Part shown: one piece after another, positions 9,885 to 18,461 of the stretch
How the letters are laid out: each line of letters begins with the position of its first letter
Position numbering within the stretch: the stretch's first letter is position 1
NCBI RefSeq assembly: GCF_003408705.1
Contig: NZ_QAYL01000027.1
Location: 24,819 to 88,818, forward strand
Length of the DNA stretch: 64,000 bases
Direction of reading: 5' to 3'
Origin: Mycobacterium uberis
Lineage (GTDB): Bacteria > Actinomycetota > Actinomycetes > Mycobacteriales > Mycobacteriaceae
Translations under genes and position numbers: made by a program
Notes under the pieces: generated by a model
Told to the model about the DNA's origin: nothing
Seen by the model: the letters and a program-made list of their open reading frames with translations, nothing else
Databases searched by the model: none

Positions 9885-10442
9885 CTACGCTAACTCGGCG
9901 TAGTCTTCGTGGTTGATTGCCCGCAGTAGATCATCGCGGGCGCGCGCCACTCGGGAACGAATGGTGCCGACCGGACACCCACAGACCCCGGCCGCTTCGG
10001 CGTAAGACAGACCCAGCAGCTGGGTGAGAATCAGCGCTTCGCGGCGCTGCGGCCCCAGCCCGTCAAGCAAAATGCGGATTTCCGCAGTGTTCTCGATCCG
10101 ACCGCCGCGACGATCCCGTCCGAGCGCGTCGTCGAAATCGGCTATGTGCGTGATTCGTGGCCTGCTTGCGTTGTGGCGGATCTGGTCGACGACTACGCGG
10201 CGGGCGATTGACAACAGCCACGTCCGGGCCGTCGATCGGCCTGCGAAACGGGGCAGGGCACTGATTGCCCGCAGAAACGTTTCCTGGGTTAGGTCATCGA
10301 CGCTGTCGGAATCAGCAAGATAGGCGACCATCCGCCACACATCGCGCTGTGTAGCCTTGATGAACTGCGTCAACGCGGCCCGGTCACCCTGTCCGGCAGA
10401 TTTGGCGAGTTGAGTAATTTGGTCGTCGTCACATATCGGCAC
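9885..10442 (-). CDS. ECF sigma factor of the SigC type
   Basis: A 185-residue sigma-70 family ECF factor if GTG 10442 is used; Mtb SigC is also about 185 residues. Region 2 contains [18 protein letters not shown] and [19 protein letters not shown], and region 4 contains [20 protein letters not shown] then [12 protein letters not shown], the helix-turn-helix that reads the -35 element. Both are very close to Mtb SigC. The frame stays open upstream over the ctpA start, but that extension has no family likeness; GTG 10442 lacks a clear ribosome-binding site, so the start is moderately sure. It diverges from ctpA with 97 bases between. In Mtb sigC is elsewhere (Rv2069), so this may be a relocated sigC or a paralogue. 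Reported Mtb SigC targets include the PPE1-nrp operon and ctpB, which lie next to it here. Confidence 0.85.
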   Translation of the reverse strand: MPICDDDQITQLAKSAGQGDRAALTQFIKATQRDVWRMVAYLADSDSVDDLTQETFLRAISALPRFAGRSTARTWLLSIARRVVVDQIRHNASRPRITHIADFDDALGRDRRGGRIENTAEIRILLDGLGPQRREALILTQLLGLSYAEAAGVCGCPVGTIRSRVARARDDLLRAINHEDYAELA

Positions 10443-10470
10443 GCATAGCGAGCGTAGGCCATGATTCCCG

Positions 10471-10496
10471 GGAACTTGTGGCCAGGCCGTGACGAC
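10471..10496 (+). promoter_or_regulatory. ECF-type promoter element upstream of ctpA
   Basis: GGAAC at 10471-10475 and CGAC at 10493-10496 are separated by exactly 17 bases, and ctpA starts 43 bases downstream. The same pair with the same spacing is found before PPE1 (15314-15339). GGAAC/CGTC-like boxes are the usual form of ECF sigma promoters. The adjacent SigC-like gene is the obvious candidate to read it. Confidence 0.55.
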
Positions 10497-10539
10497 CCTA
10501 TTTCTCCAGAACTGCTTTGCAGGAGGTGAATACAGCCAA

Positions 10540-12858
10540 ATGTCAGTGACGGCCGCTGTGAACGAACAGCCCCCTTTGGCTGTTCCGCGGGTACAACTTG
10601 ACGTCACTGGGATGTCTTGTGTTACGTGCGCCAAACGGGTGGAAAGGGTGCTCAACAAGCTGCCGGGCGTACAGGCGTCTGTTAATTTCGCTACCCGAGT
10701 GGCAACTATCGACGCCAGCCAGGGCACCCAACTCGCTGAGCTATGCGAGGCAGTTCATCGAGCCGGCTATCAGGCCACGCCGCGCGCAGACGGTGGTGCG
10801 GCCTCACAGCGCGGGCAAGCCGATACTGACGCCGCTAACGCGCAGTATCTACTGATCCGGTTAGCGGTCGCTGCCGCGCTTTTTGTACCCCTGGCCCACT
10901 TGTCGGTGATGTTCGCTGTGCTGCCCAACACCCGCTTCCCTGGCTGGGAGTGGGTGCTGACTATGTTGACCATCCCGGTCGTGACGTGGGCGGCGTGGCC
11001 GTTTCATCGAGTCGCGATACGCAACGTGCGCTATCACGGCGCTTCCATGGAGACACTCATCTCGGCCGGAATCACCGCTGCCACAATCTGGTCGTTCTAC
11101 ACCGTATTCGACCACCACCAGTTCGCGAAGCGCAGCGACGTCTGGCAGGCGCTACTTGGCAGCGACACCATCTACTTCGAGGTTGCCGCAGGCGTAACGG
11201 TATTCGTGCTGGCAGGCAGGTATTTCGAGGCTCGCGCCAAGTCACATGCGGGCGGCGCGCTGCGGGCCCTGGCCGCGTTGAGCGCCAAGGGTGTCACTGT
11301 CTTGCAGCAGGACGGTGCGGAAATGGTCATTCCGGCCGACGAACTTGATGAGCAACAGCGCTTCGTGGTGCGCCCAGGACAGATGATTGCCGCAGACGGG
11401 CTCGTCGTCGACGGATCCGCCGCCGTTGACATGAGCCCAATGACCGGCGAAGCTAAGCCGATCCGGGTGGACCCGGGCGCACAAGTCATCGGCGGCACCG
11501 TGGTACTGAACGGGAGGCTGATCGTGGAGGCCGCTGCGGTGGGTGACGAGACACAGCTTGCCGGCATGGTCCGCCTGGTCGAGCAGGCGCAGCAACAGAA
11601 TGCCAACGCTCTACGACTGGCTGACCGCATCGCTTCGATATTTGTACCTTGCGTGTTCACGGTCGCAGCACTGACCGCCGTTGGATGGCTGGTCGCCGGG
11701 AGCGGACCCGACCGGGTGTTCTCGGCCACAATTGCCGTTCTCATCATCGCCTGCCCGTGTGCACTAGGATTGGCGATTCCTACCGCCATGATGGTGGCTT
11801 CAGGCCGCGGCGCCCAACTGGGGATCTTCCTAAAGGGCCATGAGTCGTTGGAGACCACCCGCGCTGTGGACACTGTCGTATTCGACAAGACCGGCACGCT
11901 GACAACGGGCCAATTGAAGGTCAGCGCTGTGACAGCCGCGCCGGGCTGGCAGGCTAGCCAGATCCTCCAAATGGCGGCTACGCTGGAATCAGCGTCCGAG
12001 CATGCAGTTGCGCTCGCGATCGCCGCGTCAACGACTCACCGAGAACCGGTCGCCGACTTCCGTGCAGTGCCAGGCCACGGTGTTAGGGGCATAGTGGCCG
12101 ATCGAGTGGTTCGAGTTGGCAAACCGTCATGGATCGCTTCCCGGTGCGACTCACCCACATTGGTCACGGCTCGCCGCAACGCTGAATCACGCGGTGAAAC
12201 AGCGGTCTTCGTCGAGATCGACGATGAACCATGCGGCGTCATCGCGGTCGCCGACGCGGTGAAAGCCTCGGCAGCCGACGCGGTGGCCGCACTCCAAGAT
12301 CGTGGTTTTCGCATCATGCTGCTGACCGGCGACAACCCGGCATCGGCGGCCGCTGTGGCGGCCCGTGTTGGTATCGACGAAGCGATCGCTGACATCCTGC
12401 CTGAAGGCAAGGTCGATGTCATCGAACAGCTACGGGACCGCGGTTACGTGGTCGCTATGGTCGGTGATGGGATTAATGACGGGCCTGCACTCGCACGGGC
12501 TGACCTCGGTATGGCCATCGGGCGTGGAACCGACGTAGCGATCGGCGCTGCTGACATCATATTGGTCCGCGACGATCTCGCCATTATACCCCTAGCACTC
12601 GAACTGGCCACGGCAACAATGCGCACGATTAAGTTTAACATGATGTGGGCGTTCGGGTATAACATCGCCGCTATCCCCATTGCCGCCGCGGGATTGCTCA
12701 ACCCGCTAGTAGCCAGTGCAGCCATGGCCTTTTCGTCATTTTTTGTCGTCTCCAACAGCCTGCGGTTGCGGAGTTTTGGAGCTAACCGCGGCGATATCGA
12801 GTTGCGGCACGACTCGGTATCAGACAGTCAAATAACCACGTTGTCCGTGGCCCATTGA
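10540..12858 (+). CDS. ctpA: Copper-type P1B cation-transporting ATPase CtpA
   Basis: A 772-residue inner-membrane P-type ATPase, orthologous to Mtb CtpA (Rv0092). ATG 10540 has AGGAGG ten bases upstream (10521-10526). An N-terminal heavy-metal domain carries GMSCVTC (CxxC at 27-30). The membrane metal site is the CPC triad at 405-407 (IACPCALGL), diagnostic of Cu(I)/Ag(I) P1B-1 pumps. The phosphorylation motif DKTGTLTT begins at Asp449, followed by TGDNPAS and [11 protein letters not shown]. The actuator loop has MTGEAKP. Such pumps export Cu(I) from the cytoplasm, often to load secreted cuproenzymes. The ECF-type element before it and the anti-sigma gene after it suggest control by the neighbouring sigma factor. 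Confidence 0.95.
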   Translation: MSVTAAVNEQPPLAVPRVQLDVTGMSCVTCAKRVERVLNKLPGVQASVNFATRVATIDASQGTQLAELCEAVHRAGYQATPRADGGAASQRGQADTDAANAQYLLIRLAVAAALFVPLAHLSVMFAVLPNTRFPGWEWVLTMLTIPVVTWAAWPFHRVAIRNVRYHGASMETLISAGITAATIWSFYTVFDHHQFAKRSDVWQALLGSDTIYFEVAAGVTVFVLAGRYFEARAKSHAGGALRALAALSAKGVTVLQQDGAEMVIPADELDEQQRFVVRPGQMIAADGLVVDGSAAVDMSPMTGEAKPIRVDPGAQVIGGTVVLNGRLIVEAAAVGDETQLAGMVRLVEQAQQQNANALRLADRIASIFVPCVFTVAALTAVGWLVAGSGPDRVFSATIAVLIIACPCALGLAIPTAMMVASGRGAQLGIFLKGHESLETTRAVDTVVFDKTGTLTTGQLKVSAVTAAPGWQASQILQMAATLESASEHAVALAIAASTTHREPVADFRAVPGHGVRGIVADRVVRVGKPSWIASRCDSPTLVTARRNAESRGETAVFVEIDDEPCGVIAVADAVKASAADAVAALQDRGFRIMLLTGDNPASAAAVAARVGIDEAIADILPEGKVDVIEQLRDRGYVVAMVGDGINDGPALARADLGMAIGRGTDVAIGAADIILVRDDLAIIPLALELATATMRTIKFNMMWAFGYNIAAIPIAAAGLLNPLVASAAMAFSSFFVVSNSLRLRSFGANRGDIELRHDSVSDSQITTLSVAH

Positions 12859-12945
12859 GCTCAGGTCAACTATGTGTAGTTTTGCGGCCAGCTTCCCACC
12901 ATTGGGCATTGAGGCCCGTCTCACATAAACTTCATCATAAGACGG

Positions 12946-13659
12946 TTAGGCCGCCGACCCATCAGTAGGCCATAGATGACCGCGTAGTCGTCCACGAGAG
13001 GCGTTCGGGGGCAACACGATATCGGGATCGGCACCGACCTCATCATCGAATGTCTGCCTCGGAGCCAAACTGTGTCGCCACGCCGCGATCGCAAGGACCA
13101 CACCGATTACCACAAGCAGATACGTCAGAATTCGCAGCGTGGTGGTGGCGTCGGCGAGTACATCCACGGCGACATAGGCCACCAACAAACCGACGAACAT
13201 CGTCAACACAACCGCAAGCCTGGCAGCGGTGCTCGACCACAACGCCGCTGCCACCATGACCACACCAAGTGCCGCTAACCACGCGGTAGACTCACTGAGC
13301 AGATGGCTCCCGAAACTCGTAGTATGACCCTTTGTCAGTCCAACGTTTACGCTGAGCCACTGCACTGTTGCCAAGATGATCTGTACGATGCCTATGCAAA
13401 GCAACGTCCAGCGTTGCCAAGCCATTAATGGGCGTCTCCGCTGCGCCGCAGCCACGATCCCGAGGGCATCAACAGCTGTGATAACCGACCGAGAGTCGAT
13501 CAGCTGACGCAGGTCGCGTGCTTGGTCAGCCACCTGATCAAACCATGCACGGCACGCGCTACACTCACCAAGGTGCTCATCGACACGCGCCGACGGTACA
13601 GCCTCTCGCTCACCATCGAGTCGAGCCGACAACGCTTCGCGGGCCACCTCGCAATCCAT
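12946..13659 (-). CDS. Membrane-bound zinc-type anti-sigma factor (Rv0093c orthologue)
   Basis: A 237-residue membrane protein starting at ATG 13659 (MDCEVAREALSARLDGE); a TTG six codons upstream is possible but neither has a strong ribosome-binding site. The cytoplasmic N-terminus is a zinc-associated anti-sigma domain: HLGECSAC supplies the HxxxCxxC ligands. A membrane segment starts near WTLLCIGIVQIILATV, and further hydrophobic segments follow (AALGVVMVAAALW, LTMFVGLLVAYVAV, ILTYLLVVIGVVLAIAAW), giving about four transmembrane helices. It converges with ctpA, 87 bases from its stop. Family knowledge says such proteins hold an ECF sigma factor until a signal releases it; the likely partner is the SigC-like protein on the other side of ctpA. 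Mtb has Rv0093c here without a sigma gene next to ctpA. Confidence 0.85.
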   Translation of the reverse strand: MDCEVAREALSARLDGEREAVPSARVDEHLGECSACRAWFDQVADQARDLRQLIDSRSVITAVDALGIVAAAQRRRPLMAWQRWTLLCIGIVQIILATVQWLSVNVGLTKGHTTSFGSHLLSESTAWLAALGVVMVAAALWSSTAARLAVVLTMFVGLLVAYVAVDVLADATTTLRILTYLLVVIGVVLAIAAWRHSLAPRQTFDDEVGADPDIVLPPNASRGRLRGHLWPTDGSAA

Positions 13660-13745
13660 GTCTCTATAGTTGCGCAATGCCGGTAGAATGTCCCGTTAGC
13701 ACCTATGTCGACGCGCAAGAGCCTGCGACCACTGAGTAAGTAACG

Positions 13746-14024
13746 TTAGCAACTATAGCTCTTGGCCTTTGTCCATTGGTCGGCAAGTTTGCCGAATTCC
13801 TTAGCTTCGTCCAGCAAGTCCATGGCTGCCAATCGTTGAGCGATAAAATCGTCGAATGGGCTTTTATCGGTGGTTTTCGCTGACCAGACCAAACTGGGCC
13901 TGATCGCTTGTTGAAGCAGTGGATTGCAGTCTCGTCCTGATGACCAGCGTAACAGGACAGGATCAGGATAGAGTCGCGAATCTCGAACGACGGTGCGATG
14001 AAGGATGAAGTTATGTACTGGCAC
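13746..14024 (-). other. Open frame of 92 codons, unrecognised
   Basis: The minus strand is open for 92 codons. The part SPFDDFIAQRLAAMDLLDEA looks like a real amphipathic helix and ends in KLADQWTKAKSYSC. There is no good ribosome-binding site and no family match. It precedes the ImmA/IrrE-like relic in the opposite order on the same strand, so it might be the tail of a gene of that cluster. It may be a decayed fragment. Confidence 0.25.
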
Positions 14025-14327
14025 TCAAATTACCCGCCGGGTTTCCGTGTGTTAGATTGCACGCTCTCCGGGCAGACAGTTGTCAGATCGCGCCATAGCG
14101 GCAACAATCTGCGGCGCTGATGGGAGCATTTATTAAGACGCAGTTGCTCGAGTAGTCATGTGCATGCCGGGACCACTAGAATTCTTACTTCTGTGATAGC
14201 GTAAAACGCCATGCTGCATTGGTTGATAAATCCGACAGTGTCAATAAAAGCCTTATGTAGTCCAGCTACTGTAATCAGTCATGGAAGTTACTACGGTCTA
14301 CGCAAGAATTTCGATGCGGCGTAGACG

Positions 14328-14711
14328 TCATGTGACTCCAACATGATCAGAGATGCAAAAAAGCTCCGCCTGGCTTTTCTGCTCAGTGTCATACGACGGG
14401 CCATTGAGCACGTGGATAACGGTAGTCGGATCGATATCAGGTACCAGCTCCTGGATCAACAAAATCTCATTAGAGTGCGAACCGCTATATTGCTTGAGTA
14501 GCCGGTGCCTAAGTTCGTGCAGAAGGATTTGTTCCATGTAATGGCCCGAAGTGATGTCACCGTAAACGATGATGTCGTCCGCATGTCGGCCGATCCAGAC
14601 TCCACAAGGCCCCGGGCCGGATAACTCAGAATGAAAGACTAACCGTATCAGTTGGCCACGCGCACACCTTAGCAGCGATTCAGTCGCCAGGATCCCAGTG
14701 TGCAGAAACAT
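14328..14711 (-). pseudogene. ImmA/IrrE-type metallopeptidase-like protein, probably truncated
   Basis: The minus-strand frame has ELSGPGPCGVWIGRHADDI, IIVYGDITSGHYMEQILLHE and HELRH, the zinc-binding HExxH helix of the ImmA/IrrE family, followed by LVPDIDPTTVIHVL and SYDTEQKSQAEL, which are typical of the actinobacterial subfamily that is paired with an XRE regulator. The usual proteins are about 150-170 residues and continue past AEL with a helical end; here the C-terminus changes to FCISDHVGVT and the N-terminus lacks the first helices. An XRE-type relic lies just upstream on the same strand. Classed as a pseudogene, though the core could still be translated. Confidence 0.5.
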
Positions 14712-14828
14712 CCAGTACTCCTGCCAGCTGTTACACTCGCTCTACTCCGATACCCATCCGGTCCTGTAGATGCATCGTGAACCCAACTGCATTATGCACG
14801 CTACGCAATCGTCGAAGTTTGTTAGCCG

Positions 14829-14866
14829 GATTCACGGGAGTTACTCTGATTCACGGGAGTTACTCT
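14829..14866. repeat. Tandem duplication of a 19-base unit
   Basis: The unit gattcacgggagttactct occurs twice back to back (14829-14847 and 14848-14866) in the gap between the ImmA/IrrE-like and XRE relics. No further copy was noticed in the window. Confidence 0.85.
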
Positions 14867-14899
14867 ATTGGTTACCTTGGTCAATATAGCCCGATCCGC

Positions 14900-15252
14900 G
14901 ACATCACACCCTACCCTGCAGCACGAGACGCTTGACGCCAGCGTCACCCGCGGCGGCCAATAGTCGAAGCTGCTTCTCCACATGCTCTGCTTGAGGCGAG
15001 ATACCCGACGGGCACCCCGAAATAGGCGGTCAACTCACTAAATGATATCTGCATAACACTGGATTGAGCGCTCATGCCTGAGGGCATGGATTTAGCTGCC
15101 ACTAACCCACTAATGGGGAGACCGATGAGCTAACTCACCGATCTGGCAACGCCGTCGACGGACTGCTCCACGTGATCCCGTGACCGATAAACGTCGAACA
15201 ACCAGTTAAGTTGGGCCGAAAACGTCACGGCACTGTCACTGCCACCAGTCAT
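14900..15252 (-). pseudogene. Relic of an XRE-family regulator
   Basis: From ATG 15252 the minus strand reads MTGGSDSAVTFSAQLNWLFD, then after an in-frame stop and frame changes FSELTAYFGVPVGYLAS. These match actinobacterial XRE regulators, which begin with an NWLF helix and end the helix-turn-helix domain with L-A-x-FFGVPVDYF. The recognition helix is destroyed. In related genomes this kind of regulator sits directly before an ImmA/IrrE protein like the one at 14328-14711. Confidence 0.6.
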
Positions 15253-15313
15253 CCACCGACCCTTTCGGGTAAGCACGAGTGCCGCGCATCACATACGTCA
15301 TTACTGGGCTCGG

Positions 15314-15339
15314 GGAACTTTCTGCGTACTCTTGCCGAC
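15314..15339 (+). promoter_or_regulatory. ECF-type promoter element upstream of PPE1 operon
   Basis: GGAAC at 15314-15318 and CGAC at 15336-15339 are separated by 17 bases, exactly as before ctpA. It lies 107 bases before the PPE1 start, leaving room for a leader. This is the likely promoter of the PPE1-nrp operon, read by the SigC-like factor. Confidence 0.6.
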
Positions 15340-15446
15340 CAATATCGGAAGAAGCGGCGGCGTAAGGCGAATGAAGTGCTTTAAGTGCATACAGTCGAGC
15401 GCTTTACACCCAGGGAAGGAGATGTAGCCTGACAGTCCCGATATGG

Positions 15447-16859
15447 ATGGCTATTCCTCCGGAGGTGCATTCGGTTCTGTTGAGCGCTGGCCAAGGGGCG
15501 GGATCATTGCTTGCTGCCGCCGCGCAGTGGAAGGAGCTGAGCAACCAGTACACTCACGCAGCTGCCGAGTTGAGGCAACTACTGGCCCAGCTTTACGCCA
15601 CCAGCTGGCAAGGAGTCAGCGCAACGCAGTATGTGGCTGCCCATGGCCACTACGTGGCTTGGCTCGACCAAGCCTCAATCCGTAGTGCAGTCACCGCTGC
15701 CAAGCAAGAAACCGTGGCCGCCGCCTACAACAGTGCTGTAGCAACCATGCCCACGCTGACCGAATTGATCTCTAACCACACAACCCATGGTGTCTTGGCC
15801 GCCACCAACTTCTTCGGTGTAAATGCCATTCCGATTGCCCACAACGAAGCCGACTACGCCCGGATGTGGGTGCAAGCCGCCGACACTATGGCCGCCTACC
15901 AGGCCGTCAGTGAAGCAATGGCAACAACACTACTGCCAACTGAACCGGCACCGCCCATTCTTGCGCCGGGCCGCGCAGCCCAAAACGTCCAGCAGTTCAT
16001 AACGGGTTGGATTGTTCAACTCTTGACAGGCATCCTGGATTTTCTCGCTGATCCATACACGTATTTTCTAGAATTTTTCCAACGATTCGGATTCAGCCCC
16101 GCCGTTGCTGTTGTCCTTGCCGTTATTGCTTTGCAGTTGTATGACTTTCTATGGTACCCTTACTATGCCTCATACGGTCTACTTCTGCTTCCCTTTTTTG
16201 CTCCTGCATTGAGTGTGCTGAGCGCCCTGGGTGCGCTGGCAGTTTTGCGGAACGGAGAACCGTCAGCCGGATTGCTTCCCGACCCGGTAAAGTCCGGCCC
16301 CAACGATCACGTTGGCTCACACATCCGCGTTGGGGTTGCGCCAGCCGCTTCAGTCACCCCCGGAGAAAGCTCGCAGACCGGCAACCCCGCGCTCAGCACA
16401 CCGGCTTCAGCTACAGCTAGCAACCCTCCACCTTCACTCAGCATCAGCCACGCCGTGCCCGGCCTGTCACCACCAGGAATCAGCTCTGGACCCAAAGCCG
16501 GCGCGGAATCGCCTGACACTGCTAATAACACGATTAGTGCCGCTGTAACAAGCACAAGCTCGCCCTCCGCCCGGATGCACCGTAAACAACGCAACAAGAC
16601 CAGAACCGGCGCACGCGGTTACCGTGATGAATTCCTTGAAATAACCGGAACCATGGCCGATGCAAACGATGCCCCCGCTAACTCCGCACCCATGTCGAAC
16701 ACCGCAAGTAGCACAGACACCGGCCTCCTCGGCTTTGCCGGCACCGTATCGACAACCGCCAGCGCTCCCGCCGGAATGGCAGCCCATACAAGCAACACCG
16801 TCCCTCTGCTCCCCACTAGTTGGACAACTGGCACCAACGAAACGGCGGTGCATGAATAG
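15447..16859 (+). CDS. PPE1: PPE-family protein PPE1
   Basis: A 470-residue PPE protein, orthologue of Mtb PPE1 (Rv0096). It begins MAIPPEVHSVLLSAGQG with the conserved PPE at 4-6, has SWQGVSATQY carrying the WxG motif of PPE domains, then a DYARMWVQAADTMAAYQAVS helix. Hydrophobic segments around AVAVVLAVIALQLYDFLWYP and YGLLLLPFF suggest membrane association, and a Ser/Pro/Ala-rich region of about 190 residues follows. The purine-rich GGGAAGGAG lies about 25 bases upstream, too far for a normal site, so the start (matching Mtb) has weak ribosome-binding support. First gene of the isonitrile-lipopeptide operon; a role in uptake or export of the product is inference. Confidence 0.92.
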   Translation: MAIPPEVHSVLLSAGQGAGSLLAAAAQWKELSNQYTHAAAELRQLLAQLYATSWQGVSATQYVAAHGHYVAWLDQASIRSAVTAAKQETVAAAYNSAVATMPTLTELISNHTTHGVLAATNFFGVNAIPIAHNEADYARMWVQAADTMAAYQAVSEAMATTLLPTEPAPPILAPGRAAQNVQQFITGWIVQLLTGILDFLADPYTYFLEFFQRFGFSPAVAVVLAVIALQLYDFLWYPYYASYGLLLLPFFAPALSVLSALGALAVLRNGEPSAGLLPDPVKSGPNDHVGSHIRVGVAPAASVTPGESSQTGNPALSTPASATASNPPPSLSISHAVPGLSPPGISSGPKAGAESPDTANNTISAAVTSTSSPSARMHRKQRNKTRTGARGYRDEFLEITGTMADANDAPANSAPMSNTASSTDTGLLGFAGTVSTTASAPAGMAAHTSNTVPLLPTSWTTGTNETAVHE

Positions 16860-17013
16860 AGAAGATTTTTTCCCACTTGTCCAACTAACTCACTACTAGC
16901 ATGGGCCAAATACGACCAAGATTTCATCAAGGAGGTGTGAACTGCCACGGCTAGAGATGCCCGAGGACGTGGACTGAAACAACAAAGAAGTGAATGAGGA
17001 GAAGAAAGAGCCG

Positions 17014-17883
17014 ATGACTCTCAATGTGAAGGGCCAGGGACTTGGTGCACAAGTGACAGATATAGATCCCAAAAACCTTGACAATATATCCACCGATGAG
17101 ATTCGCGAAATAGTTTACACCAATAAACTCGTCGTTTTAAAAAATGTTCATCCGTCTCTCGACGAATTTATAAAACTTGGCAGGATACTCGGAGAAATCG
17201 TCCCCTATTATGAACCTATTTATCATCATAAAGATTATCCTGAAATCTTTGTTTCTTCCACTGAAGAAGGACAAGGAGTTCCGAGAACCGGCGCTTTCTG
17301 GCACATTGATTACATGTTTATGCCGGAACCGTTTGCATTTTCCATGGTTCTGCCTGTAACGATGCCTAAGTCCGACCGGAGCACCTGTTTTATCGACCTC
17401 AGCAAGGTTTGGGAATCGCTGCCCGATACTATGAAAGACTCAGTGCGAGGAACGTACAGTACTCATTCTCCTCGACGCTATATTAAAATCCGTCCAAGCG
17501 ATGTTTACCGGCCTATCGGAGAGGTCTTAGCCGAGATCGAGAAGATCACTCCTCCACAGAAGTGGCCTACAGTAATTAAGCATCCAAAAACCGGGCAGGA
17601 CATCCTTTACATTTGCGAGGCAGCCACCATTTCGGTCGAGGACAAAGACGGAAATCTTCTTGACCCGACGGTGCTGCAAGAGCTCCTAACCGCATCGGGA
17701 CAACTCGATCCCAACTGCAAATCGCCGCTTGTACACAATCAACACTATGAGGTCGGTGACGTCGTCTTGTGGGATAACCGGGTTCTTGTGCATCGAGCGA
17801 AACACGGGACGGCCGCAGGCGCCTTAACCACATACCGTCTGACCGTGCTGGATGGCCTCAAAACGCCGGGATACGCCGCGTGA
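17014..17883 (+). CDS. TauD-family Fe(II)/2-oxoglutarate enzyme of isonitrile formation (Rv0097 orthologue)
   Basis: A 289-residue non-haem Fe(II), 2-oxoglutarate-dependent oxygenase. Homologues (ScoE, MmaE) convert an N-carboxymethyl-3-amino fatty acid to the isonitrile with loss of CO2. ATG 17014 gives the Mtb-like start MTLNVKGQGLGAQV; an ATG at 16990 is in frame but adds eight unmatched residues. The iron ligands are visible: H97 and D99 in FWHIDYMFM, and distal H260 in RVLVHRAKHG; TYRL carries the Arg that binds 2-oxoglutarate. The 5' half is strikingly AT-rich (64 G/C in the 180 bases 17101-17280). Its stop overlaps the next start (GTGA at 17880-17883), so translation is coupled. Confidence 0.92.
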   Translation: MTLNVKGQGLGAQVTDIDPKNLDNISTDEIREIVYTNKLVVLKNVHPSLDEFIKLGRILGEIVPYYEPIYHHKDYPEIFVSSTEEGQGVPRTGAFWHIDYMFMPEPFAFSMVLPVTMPKSDRSTCFIDLSKVWESLPDTMKDSVRGTYSTHSPRRYIKIRPSDVYRPIGEVLAEIEKITPPQKWPTVIKHPKTGQDILYICEAATISVEDKDGNLLDPTVLQELLTASGQLDPNCKSPLVHNQHYEVGDVVLWDNRVLVHRAKHGTAAGALTTYRLTVLDGLKTPGYAA

Positions 17884-18431
17884 ATGCCAACTTGACCTCT
17901 TTCTTGCAGAGCGCAGCGGAATCCACAGATGCTTTTCCGATAGCAGAGAACTTACTCGGCAGAGTACTGGAGCCCTACTCCTACAAGAGATGCCGCTATC
18001 TCATTGATGCAATGTACAGAGCTACCGCCGATTCGGTCCTTGCGTATGGCAATTTCAGGATTGATGAGTCCGCCTACATTCGAGGCACGGGGCACTTCAA
18101 TGCAGTGGAACTGGTGCTGTGTTTCAATCAGCTAGGTTACAGCACGTACGCCCAAGGGGTCGTCAGCAATGACATTTCTGCACTCCGCAACTGGTCGATC
18201 ACTGATTATTGCAGAAATCAGCTTTCCAGCATATTGATTAAGAGCACATCATCGCAATTTAAAAAGCTGATCAACCCTCAAAAATTTTCCGCACGTCTGC
18301 ATGTCCATAATCTCCGCATCGTCGATCGAACATGGCGCTATCTTCAATTATCTAACACTATCGAATTTTGGGATGATAATGGCGGATCTGCGACGGGAGA
18401 ATTCGAGGTTGCGATACTTAACATTCCGTAG
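17880..18431 (+). CDS. fcoT: Long-chain thioesterase-fold enzyme FcoT
   Basis: A 183-residue hot-dog-fold protein orthologous to Mtb FcoT (Rv0098). GTG 17880 overlaps the preceding stop by four bases. Conserved stretches are NLLGRVLEPYSYKRCRYLID, RGTGHFNAVELVLCFNQLGY and TWRYLQLSNTIEFWDDNGG. It was first described as a fatty acyl-CoA thioesterase; in isonitrile-lipopeptide pathways the homologue ScoD adds glycine to an enoyl-ACP and releases the 3-amino acid. It therefore supplies the substrate for the dioxygenase encoded just before. It lies 30 bases ahead of fadD10 in the same operon. Confidence 0.92.
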   Translation: MNANLTSFLQSAAESTDAFPIAENLLGRVLEPYSYKRCRYLIDAMYRATADSVLAYGNFRIDESAYIRGTGHFNAVELVLCFNQLGYSTYAQGVVSNDISALRNWSITDYCRNQLSSILIKSTSSQFKKLINPQKFSARLHVHNLRIVDRTWRYLQLSNTIEFWDDNGGSATGEFEVAILNIP

Positions 18432-18461
18432 TTTTCTTGTAGGATACTCACTTTAACAATT

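Noticed and set aside
10443..10727. N-terminal extension of the sigma factor frame up to 10727
   Set aside because: It lies antisense to the ctpA start and has no sigma-factor similarity; GTG 10442 gives the family length of 185.
11172..11897. 241-codon minus-strand frame inside ctpA
   Set aside because: Antisense shadow of the conserved ATPase core; no translation signal or family.
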